DNA of 64,000 bases, taken from assembly GCA_030549495.1 (NCBI GenBank), contig JAUIRK010000705.1, positions 1 through 64,000 on the forward strand. Direction: 5' to 3'. Both the position numbers and the translations under genes were made by a program. Positions 1 to 12,000 of this stretch are shown here, piece by piece; the stretch's first letter is position 1; each line of letters starts with the position of its first letter. This DNA comes from Nectonema munidae (taxonomy: Eukaryota; Nematomorpha; Nectonematoida; Nectonematidae). The notes below the pieces were generated by a model. It had not been told where the DNA came from and ran no database searches. It saw only the letters and a list, made by a program, of their open reading frames with translations.

Positions 1-1812
1 TCTACTAAGGCTACAAGAAAGAGCAAACACACATAAGATATTCTTTAACTCCAGCAAAACAAACCTCATTCACTTTACACGCAGACGCATAGAACATTTA
101 CCCCTTCATTTAAATACCTCTACTTCTATAACTGCATCAAAGACTATCAAATATCTAGGACTAAACCTTCAGTCCAACCTAAAATTTTCAATACACTTTA
201 AAAAAATATACCAAAAACTCTCAGTCACCCTTTTTCACTGCGCTATCTCTTATAAATGGGGCCTCCGTCCCAAACACACCAAATACATATACATATCCTT
301 AATCCTACCAGTAATTCATTACAGAATTCTTTCCTGGGGCATCTCCTTAAAACACCCCACAACCATAAATTTTCTTAACAAGATACACCGTCTCTGTCTA
401 GTTTGCATCACCAATGCATATCGTACTACTTCCACACAATGCCTAGAAATTCTAACTAACACCCTACCATTACAACTTAAACTTAAAAAAACTATTATTA
501 AGCGTTTCATCTTAACATACAACAACTTAATTCCCCCATTTCATCCGATCACACCCAACCACAATACTCCATCCTATTCTTTCTACTCACATCTATTAGC
601 AAAATACGCTCCAAATATTGCTTACTACCTAGTTCATCTCTCGATACACCCATCTCTTTTAACTCACCCATCTGCACAAAACCCTCTCAAAGCATCCATA
701 TGCAAAAACAAATTTTTTGCAAAACAATCAATTTCATATCTTCGCTCTACCTCTTCACCAACCTCCCTACGCATCTTCACAGACGCCTCAAAGAAGTCCC
801 TAAGTACCTCCTTTGCTTACGCCTTCTTCAAAGGCTCTTCCACTAGCCCCTTTTTACACCCATCGATCCCAATTAAATCCTCTACTCTCAATCCTCGAAT
901 GCGAAATCTTTAGCCTTTTACACGCCTGCACTACGATCACTAACAACATTAACCACTTCCTTCCCCACTTTACTACCATCCATTTCTATACCGATGCACA
1001 AAACATAATCCACGATCTCTCTCCATCACACAACATCCCATTTCCCTCCTTTCAACTCGCCTCCTCCCTAATCAATCTTACAAAACATTTCCACATACAC
1101 CTATGTTGGTGCCCTGCTCATCTAAACATACCAGAAAACTCCCTCGTAGACTACTTAGCCTCAAACTTACACCTAACCTCCCACATTCTTCTCAACTCCC
1201 TACCGCTCAAAACCTTTCTAACACACATTCACTTATCCACTCTAGAAGAATGGCAGATGTCCATATCTTCATCTCAAAATGCACTAATCTCCTCTTTACC
1301 ACACATCAGCACAATTCACACAACTTTTAAAAACAAAAAATTTACACCACCTCGTTCAACCATTCGTTGGCTATCAGGCCATTGCCCATGCAAAGCATAT
1401 CTTTTCCGAATTAAAGTAAGCGAAAATCCATACTGTCGTTTCGGATGCGACACAATAGAAATGATAAATACCACCTCATATTCACATGTCAAATCTTCTC
1501 TTATCATCGCAAAGATCTTCTATTTCGCTGCCTTTCTTTACTTAACAGATCTCCAACAACACTCTCAGATCTTCTGTTACACCCAACACTACTAAAATCC
1601 CTAGCAACCCTCATTGACACCATTGAAACAACTCTCACCACCGTCGATAACCCTATAACAAACTAATCTGCTTTTCTCTTCTACTTTTAGGACAACCTAT
1701 CTCTACCAACATCTGCATCTTCCTTAACCAACTCTCAAGCTTACGCGAGCATATCAGCTCACGATGGAAAGTGCTTTGAAATCCACCTACCTACCTACCT
1801 ACCTACCTATCT
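1..1812 (+). mobile_element. LINE (RNase H-bearing non-LTR retrotransposon), 3' part, broken
   Basis: The window opens inside a reverse transcriptase frame. Frame 2 is open from base 2 to 919 and shows the C-terminal RT/thumb features seen in I/R1/LOA-type LINEs: SSKTNLIHFTRRR, KTIKYLGL, and ITNAYRTTSTQCLEIL. It then enters an RNase H domain (RIFTDAS). The RNase H continues in frame 3 from about 813 (HFYTDAQNIIHDLS, CWCPAHLNIPENSLVDYLAS), so one frameshift separates the two. A second shift near 1445-1500 moves the zinc-knuckle-like tail (RWLSGHCPCKAYLFR, then HLIFTCQIFSYHRKDLL) to another frame, which stops at 1666. A 3' UTR follows and ends in a short CCTA repeat at about 1786-1809, a typical simple-repeat LINE tail. 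The 5' part lies outside the window. The exact clade is inferred. Confidence 0.85.
1786..1810 (+). repeat. CCTA simple-repeat tail of the LINE
   Basis: About six CCTA units follow the LINE 3' UTR. Position and form fit the 3' terminal simple repeat used by I/R1-type LINEs. Confidence 0.7.
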
Positions 1813-2134
1813 TACCGACACGTTTTTTACCTACATAAAATGATGATGACTTGAAAACAGTGTTGACTAATGAAGTGTCTAATTCAGAGTAAACTAAATC
1901 AACACCTCTACACATCCTTTAACTTCGATCAGCCCCTGGCCAGACTATAATTATATGAAGGAAGTGGGCAAAACTTATTTTAATAAGGTCTTGACTATTA
2001 TAAACTATATACATTTATATGAGTTCAGGAGGGAGGGCTCGTTGGAGATATCAAAGTATTTTCAGCCGTAAGGCTATATGCTCGCATTATGCTTGAAGAT
2101 GGTTAATCACAGTTTTTCTATCTTTATTTTTAAG

Positions 2135-2214
2135 TGGTGAGAGCCTTGGGGATCGAACCCATGACCTTCAACTTTTAAGCTTTGAGGACACCATAACAAC
2201 CGATGCGGCTCTAA
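2135..2214 (-). repeat. tRNA-like retropseudogene or SINE head
   Basis: On the minus strand there is a box B-like GGGTTCGATCCCC and a potential acceptor stem pairing AGAGCC with GGCTCT. These are followed by a discriminator base and CCA (2137-2135 on the plus strand reads TGG). Eukaryotic tRNA genes do not encode CCA, so a retroposed tRNA or tRNA-derived SINE head fits better than a working tRNA gene. The anticodon arm is irregular and no isotype is assigned. Confidence 0.4.
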
Positions 2215-2636
2215 AAATAAAATAAGAAAATTTTGATTAGGTATTATTGCTTTAAATTTGAGTTTGATGAAAAATCAGATTCTTTTAACTCTAATGCTTA
2301 TAATATTTTATTATTTTTTTGTTTACCTTTTTACCTCCAGCCTTTTAATGATAGCTTTAATTTTTTTATTCCTACCTTCTGGTATATTTTAAAGTTTTTT
2401 AACACTTAATTAATATGGTATGATATTTTACCACCCCCTGGATTTCAAGCTTATTTTTACAAAAATAATAGGCTCTAACTTTCAGTACCTTTAATCTTGA
2501 CAATCTATTTGCTTAAACTCATTGTTTCACAAAATTTAGCGATTGCAATTTGAATACAACACAAAATAATGTTTTACTCGATACTCTAGTGACATAGGTG
2601 TATTGGATAAAAGGGTAGGAATAAAAACGGTTCATA

Positions 2637-2748
2637 GTCAAAATCCCTGAAAACTAAAATCTGATGAAAATCCCCGAAAATTTAAGTTACTGCTACCTTA
2701 ATTTTCAGGGATCTTGATAGGAGGGATTTTGGTTCCGGAGATTTTGAC
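2637..2748. mobile_element. Small MITE with TA target duplication
   Basis: The ends form an imperfect inverted repeat (GTCAAAATCCCTGAAAAC against the complement of GGTTCCGGAGATTTTGAC) and are flanked by TA on both sides. The 112-bp length and TA duplication fit a Tc1/mariner-type MITE. No coding capacity is present. Confidence 0.5.
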
Positions 2749-3519
2749 TAGATACCGATAAAACCTTGTGTATTTATCTAATTCAAAAAAATTTTCATGA
2801 GAACATTTTCAATGAGAAATCTTACTAATCATTTTTTCACTATTATTCTTCAAAAAATTGGCTTATTTTTTTAAAAGGTGAATGAAAATTTATACACTAG
2901 AAAAGTTTTATTCACAAAAATAGCTGTGAAGTTATCTTAAGGATTTGTATTTAAAAATTAGAAACAAATTAGCTCCACAAGAGTACAAATGTTCAAAATC
3001 ATTTGTGATTGACGTTAATCAGATAAGAATTTCTGAATTTCGAAGATTTGTAGCCTAACAATTGTGTACCATGATAAAATAAAAATGCTAAATATTTCAG
3101 GTACGAAATATTTATGTAGCAAACTTTGTAAACTAGCTAAAAAAATATTACAAAGAATGAAAAAACCATGCATTTTTTATTCATGAATTTATCAAAATTT
3201 TATTTTTCAAATGTCATAGAGAGAAATAAATCATATGTATGAAAGGAATAATTAGTACAATAACGCAAACATTTACACGCTATATTATATCAATGGTAAT
3301 GATGAAAAATATAGATGACTTCAGTTATTATCTATAAATAAAAGTTGATAGATCACGCGTTGAATTTAGATCTCAGCGTATTGCAATTGAGAATTCGAAA
3401 CTTTTTCATCACTACATCATTGTTTTTGTTATCTTCATAGTTGTACGTCGTTCAATATAATTTGATTTTGTTTTCAATTTCTTGAATCAAAAAGTTCCAC
3501 AAGTCGTGAAATTTTGAAT
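2749..3519. other. AT-rich non-coding stretch
   Basis: No open frame, splice-flanked exon or terminal repeat stands out here. It lies upstream of the first recognised Ly6-gene exon and could hide that gene's signal-peptide exon, but none was recognised. Confidence 0.4.
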
Positions 3520-5146
3520 ATCATGTCTCTAATTGATGAAATTAGTAATTTACTGCAAGAAAATACCCATTTTCAAAAGAACTTTGATTTTTCAGATAGT
3601 TCTGGATCAGACATCGAATACTCATCTTTCTGGATTGAAACGCACGAGTAAGAAAAAAATTTTGCGCTGCAAGGAAAAGATATAACAGTGCTCCATTGAC
3701 ATGATAAATTGACATCTTTTGAAATGAAGCTTGAATTAGGGCATTCAAAGTCAAAAAAGAAAAATGTTCAATTTTCACATTGGAACATATTTAATGTTGA
3801 AAATAAGATTTTCATCAATGAAGATGTTCTGGAGGCCATGAAACACCGTTTACATATCCTGGCAAATAAATTTGATTAATCTTAATTAAAGAACTGGTTG
3901 ATTTGATTAAGATTGAGGTATAAAATATGTTTTTCGTGAAATGTCTTATAGCGATTTTTCGATTAAAATGGGACAGTCACATGCTGATATTGCAAAGATG
4001 ACTCTGAAAGTACTCATTCCATTTGCCACTGCATATGATTTTGAAAAGTGCGTTTTCCACTACTTCCCAAACCAAATCACGAAACATATTTGAAGTAAGC
4101 AACGATATGAGAATGGCATCGGAGAAAATATAGCCAAACTTAGACAAAGCAGATGCATCCATCTCGTCAGACTATTCAGACAATTTTGAATAAACAATTG
4201 GATCATTTTTTTAGTACGGCAGCAGGGTTTGGGTCAATTATAATTACAATTCATCGTAATTGTAATTGAAATTGGAAAAAATTGGAGACATAATTGAAAT
4301 TATAATTGTAATTTGAGCCTTGTAATTGAAAAGATAATTGCGAATTTTTTGGTTCTAGGAGAATCATCGGCAATCCTAGCACACCTCAATCAATCTTATA
4401 GATGGCACTCATTAAGGTTTATCCTCTCTCTCTCTCCCTAACTCTTTGAGCTTACCGCTCTTTGCTTCTTTCATGTGTTACTATACTACACATGTGATAC
4501 AAACAAATGTCTGCATCACTGTTTACTCAACTGCTACGACTCAAAGGCTTCCTTTGGCTACCTTTATATTCATCAATTCCTGTCTATATAGAGCAATTAT
4601 ATTATTCAGATAATTTTCGTATATTCCTGAGATATTGGTAAGAAATCACACCCATTTTCATTGTTTCAATTTTCCTTCCTATATTTCCACACATGACTTA
4701 AGCAACCTCAGGAGGGGTTGGCAATTGGATGGGTGACTCTCGAGGTATCTCAAATGGTGCAGGACATATCAGTGAGCCCTACTTATCAAATGCTGGGTAG
4801 TGTATATTGTCGAAATTGGTTTGTGCACCTTAAAGATCCCTAAGGAATATTTGAAAAGAGTAGAGGAATTTTCCTGTTCTCAGGTTTCCTTCCTTCAGTG
4901 TCATGAGCCTCCTTTGGGTTGCCTAGCCCTAGGGCTGAAGCGAATGGATAAAAAAATTGTAATTGTAACTGTAATTGAGGAGAAAATCAATTATATAATT
5001 GTAATTGAAATTGAAAAAAAAATGGTACCCCAACCCTGTACGGCAGCTTATATGTTGATTTATTTTTTTAAATGAAACCGCCAACTATTCGAAAATTATA
5101 TAGAGACTGCCACGCAAATTTTTTTTATAAAGTTTGGGAACCACTG
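3520..5146 (+). mobile_element. hAT transposon remnant (3' part), interrupted by another hAT
   Basis: Plus-strand fragments resemble a hAT transposase in pieces: DKLTSFEMKLEL, NVENKIFINEDVLEAMKHRL, LKVLIPFATAY, then a dimerisation-domain-like stretch with many stops and frame changes. The right end (AAAGTTTGGGAACCACTG, ending at 5146) has the CAGTGGTTCCCAAAC form common in hAT termini. No matching left terminus was found, so the start is approximate. A non-autonomous hAT sits inside at 4223-5038. The element is old and broken. Confidence 0.6.
4223..5038. mobile_element. Non-autonomous hAT element with perfect 8-bp target duplication
   Basis: The ends are CAGGGTTTGGGT and the complement of ACCCCAACCCTG. 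They are flanked on both sides by TACGGCAG (4215-4222 and 5039-5046). Arms rich in AATTGTAATT repeats face each other. The interior has no transposase. Near 4721-4737 the phrase TTGGATGGGTGAC resembles the 3' part of 5S rRNA, but too little is shared to call a 5S-derived SINE. The frame at 4800-5075 is not considered a gene. Confidence 0.85.
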
Positions 5147-5806
5147 CTCTAATGTAATAAAAGATATATTAAAAAATTTTTATTTTAAAATTACATGCTT
5201 TGTTACTGATCCTAAACCAATTCTATTTTCAGAAAAAGACTAAATATTACCTATCTAATCAGAAAACATTAGTTATAAATTAAATTATGAAACTAAAAAA
5301 TTTATTAATCAATAGTTCTTGGATTAAAAAATATCACAATTCTATTAACTTTAAGCTCAAAATTTTGTGTCAGACAAAAAAAGTAGCTCAGATAATTTGA
5401 AAAATGGTGAGAAATTTGACTATTGTGAAATGCAACATTCTAAATGGCTATGGTAAAATATCTCTTTGAATATAATTTCCTCACACGTCCATTGTGACAA
5501 GCTTAATAGCTTTATAAAAAGATTTTTTTGAAATATCAACTCTCTTTAATGTGGGCTTCATTAATCCGATTCCTTGATTATTACCCGTACAAATATACTC
5601 TTTTTTAAGATTTATCTTCTCTTTTTAATACAGGAAAAATTAATTTTTTTTATAAAAATAATTTAGCTGATATATTTGAGTAAAATTATTATTATTATTT
5701 TTCAAAAATTTTACAAGGGTTGCCTGTATTTCTATTCTAATTATTTAAAATGGGGAATCAAGTAATGTGGAAAGAAAGAAGAGATACGATCTATTTATTT
5801 ATATAG

Positions 5807-6001
5807 GTGTGATTACTTTCTCTTGTTACACGTGTTCTTCAAGCAACAACAGCAGACCCGCATACACAGAAGGCTGTCAAGGAAGTGGAGCATGTTGCAA
5901 AGATCCATTTAATCCAAATTATCCACAAGCGCCTTCGACCGTTTCTCAATGCAAACCTTCTAGCTACGACATTTGTATTAAAGTGAAGTATTCTTGGGAT
6001 T
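5807..6001 (+). CDS. Ly6-like gene, exon A (first fingers)
   Basis: Acceptor TTTATATAG precedes 5807 and donor GTAATT follows 6001. The exon is entered in phase 1 and left in phase 1. It encodes seven of the eleven cysteines, including C-x2-C, ACC and the KDPF motif. The frame upstream of 5807 has no ATG, which argues for an internal exon. Confidence 0.7.
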
Positions 6002-9000
6002 GTAATTTTAAATTTCAATAATATAATACCTTAGTTTTTTCGTTCAATTTAAATTTATTGACAAGTTGAGAAACATTATTGGAATTTATGGAAATGATAA
6101 AATTTTATACGACAACAATAGGAAAAAATATTAACAAATTTTCAAAAATTATTTAAAAAAAATGATTTTAACTAGGTATGTGTCAGCAAAACATCCTCAC
6201 TTATCGCTCACCGAATGCCACGCAACCCCTAGATAAGGACGCTTTGAACGATTTTTTAATCCTTGATAAACTTTGTCATTTTATTTTCTCTAATTTCAAA
6301 ATTTTTATCATTAAAATTTGCTCTATTTTCTAATTTTTGAAATTTTTTAAAAATTTATCTACACAATTTTTACCTTTTTTTCTAGTTATAATTATTTTAT
6401 TAAATTTTCATTTTTTTGTATCGATTTCCTTATTTAAATTTCTATATTTAAAAAGTAACTTTTGTTATAGATGGCGTTTATACCACAAATATACTTTGAA
6501 CCTAATATATCTGAACGATTTTTTTAAATTCAAATATCAGCCTCTTTTTTGTTATAATACAAGCTGAGGTGCTCAACCTAACAGAAGCAATTTGAAAAGA
6601 AGTTTTTTGACTATCAGCTTATATATGTAGTGCAAACTCTGTTTTAGCATTTGACAGTTTAGTATTTGCCTCTGCAATAGTGTTTCTTTCTATCGTGTTG
6701 TATAACGTAGGGAAAGTTAACAATTTACAAATTATAAACCTACCCTAAAATAAGAAAAAGATTCCGTTTAATGAATGGTTTAAGTTTGCAAACAAAGGTT
6801 CAACTGTTCCTTTACACCAAGGCTTAGAGCAACCTCACGGATAAAGAAGTATTTTTTCAATGGCAATCCTCGTACTTGGCTGAAAAAGTTTCTCTATGGT
6901 TTTCATTCATTCAGCCTTATAAGAAGAGAGCGCTTTTAGGTGCAAAATAGTCCGCAAATTATGCCACGATTGGTGTCTGTTTCAACTTATACCCTGTCGT
7001 AACCCTATTTGTGAGAGGCTATTTTCATTTCCTCAACTATTTTGGCCTCCCCTCTTTTTTTCTTAAAATATTTGAGAAAAAAACAAAATTCTCGCGTGAA
7101 GCCACTAAATAATTTTATCTGATTATAAAATTAAAGTCTGATGGTGTTATTTATACCTGTCAATCAATGCCAAATATATAAACTTCAAAATATATTAGAA
7201 AATTCCACATTTTTTGAATATTGTCTTAATAAACCAACTTTTGGTGATTAATTAGCCTAAAATATTTTACCTGTCAGTAAATTAGCTTTAACCAAAGTTA
7301 AGTAAATTAACTTAACGCCAAACACCCCCATTCTTTTTAAATAAACTTATCCATGCACAGCAAATTAAACATGCTCAATTTGATTCTCAAAATATTTTGT
7401 CATTCTAGACTTAAATTGCGGTTACGGTTTAACTTTGGTTAATTTGTGGTCAGTTATTATTTATTTTTTTTTGAATTTTATTTTTTTATTTCTCTATTTC
7501 ATCACGACGGTGTTTTTATCAATATATACAGAGGTAATCAATACTAAATTTCAATATAGTTTAAATGATTATATATTTATTCAACACTACATCTAAACCG
7601 AGCACTTTTGGCCCTCCTTTGTCTGATTCTTATTTTATCCTTCTTCGCTTCATTTAATAATTAAAGAGATGCAATTTTGGTCTGTATTCTAAACTGATCC
7701 TTGCTTGCTAGCTCTACTTTCATCAGAAATTCATTTTATGCAATCTATGTTTGAAAAAATTTTTCAGAGATTTATTTAGCTCAGAATTTAAGCGTTTTCA
7801 GAACTTTTCTATTGAAGAGAATCTCTTTGTTGATCTGGTCTTTGTTAACAATATTGTGTTGTAGTATCAGGTGATATGAACAGATATCAGTTGAATGTTT
7901 GCTAACTAATCCGTTTTCAACCTGATCTTGATGAAATCATTCATAATCCTCTTTTTTCAATTAAAAAAAGTTTTTCACCTTATCATCTAAAATACCTCTA
8001 ATTTGGCAAATTCGATTCACATTTATAAAAAATTTTTTGAGAATAGCTATATCTTAACCTCTGGCAAGGTTATGGTAACTCTAAATGTTTGAAAATTTTC
8101 AGATCCCTTTTTTGGTCAATTGATGATTAAAATGTCAACTAATAAGACAAAGGATTAAAGGCTTCTTCTTCAAGGTGAAAATGTTTTTTGTCTGAATACT
8201 AGGTTTTTACACCATCTCCTAGTTCAGGGTTGTCCAAACCGCGGCCCGCGACCCCCTTCAATGCGGCCCGCGGTGTTTTCTAGAAAACCTTTGAAAATTA
8301 GTATTATTTAGACATTTGTTGAGTTACTTCGAAAAAAGTTGTTTCCTCCTAAACTTTATTTAAATTTGAATTGGAATATTATTTATTCTTATATAATTTT
8401 AGTTTTACTTAATCCTCTATATCACATACTTTTTTTTTCTTTTCAGACTTAGTGCCACATTTTTACGATGGCTCAGAAAAGAAAAATCTCTGGTGAAAAG
8501 CGTCAGTTCAAGGATAGTTGGGAATTGAGATTCCTGGTGAAAGAACAAAGTGGTCGAGTTTTATGTTTAATTTGTAATTATCTGTTATGAAAGAGTACAA
8601 TGTACAAGGACATTACAGCACTCTTCATGTCACTGGTTATGATAAATACACTGGTGAGGCGCGGCGAGTCCTACTCAAAGATCTCAAATCAAACCTGCCT
8701 GCGCGTCAAGAAGAGATTTTCCAATTAGTGAAGCCTTCGTCTTCTACAACCATTGCTTATGATGATGTATCACTTTTGATGGCCAAATCAAAAAAGGCAT
8801 TCTCTGACGGTGATCTCATCAAGCGATGTGAAATAGCTATGGGCTTTAAAGATGCAGCTCGTGAGTTTGAAAAAATTCCACTCTCGCATCAAACTGTTGC
8901 TAGACGTGTTGATGAACTTAGCAATTTTGTTCAGGAGAGGGTCAAAAATCAAATTCGGAAATCTGTTTTTTTTTTCTCTCTTCTTGATGAAAGACAGATA

Positions 9001-12000
9001 TAAGGGATGTCAGTCAGTTGATTATTTTTGTTAGAAGTATTGATTCACAGTTTAATGTCAGTGAGGAGTTACTCGGCTTAATCCCACTTTTTACCACTAC
9101 GAAAGGATCTGATGTTTATGAAGCGCTAAATTCTTTAGTGAGCGAATATGGGGGCTTTCAGAAATGCTCTTGCATTGTTACAGATGGTGCCAAATCAATG
9201 ACTGGAGCTAAAAGGGGGCTGAAAGCGTACTTGAGAGATGCTGGAGCAGGCCCGTAGCTAGAACTTTTCACTTGGGAGGGCTGGAAAAAAATTTAGGGGG
9301 GCTAAATATTTTTACAAAAAATTTTTTTATATTTGTGGTTTATCTTTCCTGCCTTCAAAAAAATGACTTTTTGAAAATTTTTTTATAAACAATAAGTGTC
9401 AAACTTTTACTTTACATGTTTTGAAAAATAAAACAATATTAAAATCAAAACAAAATTAATCTTCTTGACTTTTTTGAAAACTCTTTGCAAAATTCAATGA
9501 AATCAATGTTTTTCAACCTTTTAGATTCAAAACCAATCATTGAGAGATTCGCTTTGGAGTACTCAACATTGTTCTCCTTTGTGGAGTGTCTATATTTGAT
9601 AGAGTCGAAAATGATGATCAATAAAGTGTAGAACATGGGAAAGAAGCAAGGCTAACAAAATTGTAAGTATCAGTAAAACTTCTCTTTGCTCGTAAAGAAC
9701 TTTCACAATATTTGGAATGGTAAAAAAACATTTTTTTCTTCAGATAATTTTGCACCACTAATAACTCGGTTCTGGAGGAATTTTGATAAGTTTGCTTATT
9801 TCTTGAAAGTTTTTAGTTTTGAAGCTTTCTGTTGATAGTTGAGTTATTATAGAAGAATTTCTTTATAAAACATGAGTTTTGATTGAAGCGTTTTTCATAT
9901 TCAGTTAAAATGTGATCAATGGGAAAAAATGAACTTTTGAGAACTAAAATAATTTTATCTAATCTTTGTCCAGTGGGACAAGTCACTATAACATTTTTAA
10001 GTGAGAACTAGAAAAAGTTTTTCTTTTCGAATTAACGTTTTCAATATTTTCTTTACCAATCATCTCTTCTCCAGTTTTCTTAACATCTTCAAAAACATAT
10101 TCACTTCTTAGTTTTTTTATCTCAGCAAAAACCTATCTGATATCTCCATTGTGAGCAAGATCAATTTCTCTTTTTGGAAGACTTTATCTGAGGTTGTATC
10201 AAACTTAAAACTTTTTCTACTAAAACTGAAATGTAAATTTAATGTTTGAAAGTGTTGAATAAAATCCTTTTGCTTCTACTACAATTCCACATCTATAGAA
10301 GATCTCTGAGATTTATAATTGTTTTTAAAGTTTTTCTTATTTGACAAAATTCAGAGATGATAGTTTTGTAGTTTGATAATGTCGCTCCATCTTTGTTCTA
10401 ATAATCTTTTCAAAGATATTCCATTATAATGTTTTGCAACTTTTGGAGTCGAAAAAAGGTATAAACACTTACACTGATCGAAAAGTCTTTGATAATTTTG
10501 TTATTACTAAAAGTGTCAATAATAATTAAATGAAGACGGTGATTTAGACAATGAACATAGGGAATTTTTCTTCCTAGTTTTGTTGTAGAATTGTTGTACT
10601 CCACCGTTGCCCACTCATGACACTTGCTCCATAAAACATTGAGAAAGAAGTTTTCCAGAATCGATATCAGTTTCGTTCAGAATATCTATACTTTGAAGAA
10701 TTGAATTTGATCGAGTTCATTATGATGAAGGTAACAATGTCTAGAATGATTCGTGAATTTTTCCATTTTTAACATAACGGATAGATTGATATATTCTCTG
10801 TATTAGTTTTGTCTCTTGTGCCATCCATCATAAGTGAAAAGTTACCTGAATCGATTCTTTAATATTGTTTGCAACAGAGTTTCTAACATATAATGGAGAG
10901 TAGAAATAACTTCATTTTGAGTTGTGGAGAAGTGTATTTGATTCTGTTGAACATGAGAATTAATTATTTCTTTTAAGGTGTCTTTTTCAATAGTGTAGTC
11001 AAAAAGGTTATTGAAAAGACCTTCTTCCTTAGATATATCTTCGTTGAATGTTCCTCTGAAAGAATTGATTGTTGCTAGAAATTTAATTACATCAAGAATT
11101 GATCTCAAATAATATCTATTTTTTTCTATTGCACCTCTGAAACGAGAGTGAAACAGAAGTGTCATTTTCCAAACATGTTTTTCTCTTTCAAGCTGCATTG
11201 AGTCAAGGTGAGAGATGATGCCTGATGTTTGAGAAATCCTTTGTTTCCTTCATTTGTTTTTTCAGTTAGAAAAGATTCAAAGTAAAAGTGTGTCTCTTTG
11301 ATTAATTTTGGCAAAAAGTCTACAGGGAAAGCAAAAAGCAGCGTCTTTCATAACTGAGTATTCAAGCCAAGGATATAAATTGTACCAGTTTTTCTGAAAT
11401 GAACGTGAATCGAATTTTTTGGAAAATTTATAATTGGAAGATCTACTATCTTTACTTAAATCAGTAATACTATTATGTTCAACATTATCTTCACAGATTA
11501 TTTCTTGATGTTCTTGTCGAAACTTCTTTGCAGGAAGAGAATCAAGATTACTAGACCTTGCTTCGCTTTTCTTATTTTTTTATTACAAATTTATCCATAA
11601 AATTCTGAAAGTGTTTAAATAGTAAAAAATAATCATGAACTTACACAGTATTAATTATATCATTTATTTATTTAAAAAATTTTTGGATAAAAATTGTGCA
11701 TATTGTAACTATCACACTTCATTTAAACATGAATTCATAACATTTTAAATTTTGTAATTATAAATTTATATCAAATTATTTTATTTTCTAAAAAAAGGGA
11801 ATTTTGCTAAAAAAATAAGAAAAAGATCAATAACTGAAATTAGTTACATATACATTTCAAAATCAAAATATAAAAATTAAATATAAAGTAAATAATAATT
11901 TGAAAAACTATTGAAAAAATAAATATAATAAAACTGAGAAATTTTGTTTAATTTTTGTCAAATATAAAAATATTTCAATATATTAAATTTAAAAACATTG

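Noticed and set aside
4721-4737. 5S rRNA-like phrase TTGGATGGGTGAC
   Set aside because: Only about 13 bases agree; no 5S gene or internal promoter structure is complete.
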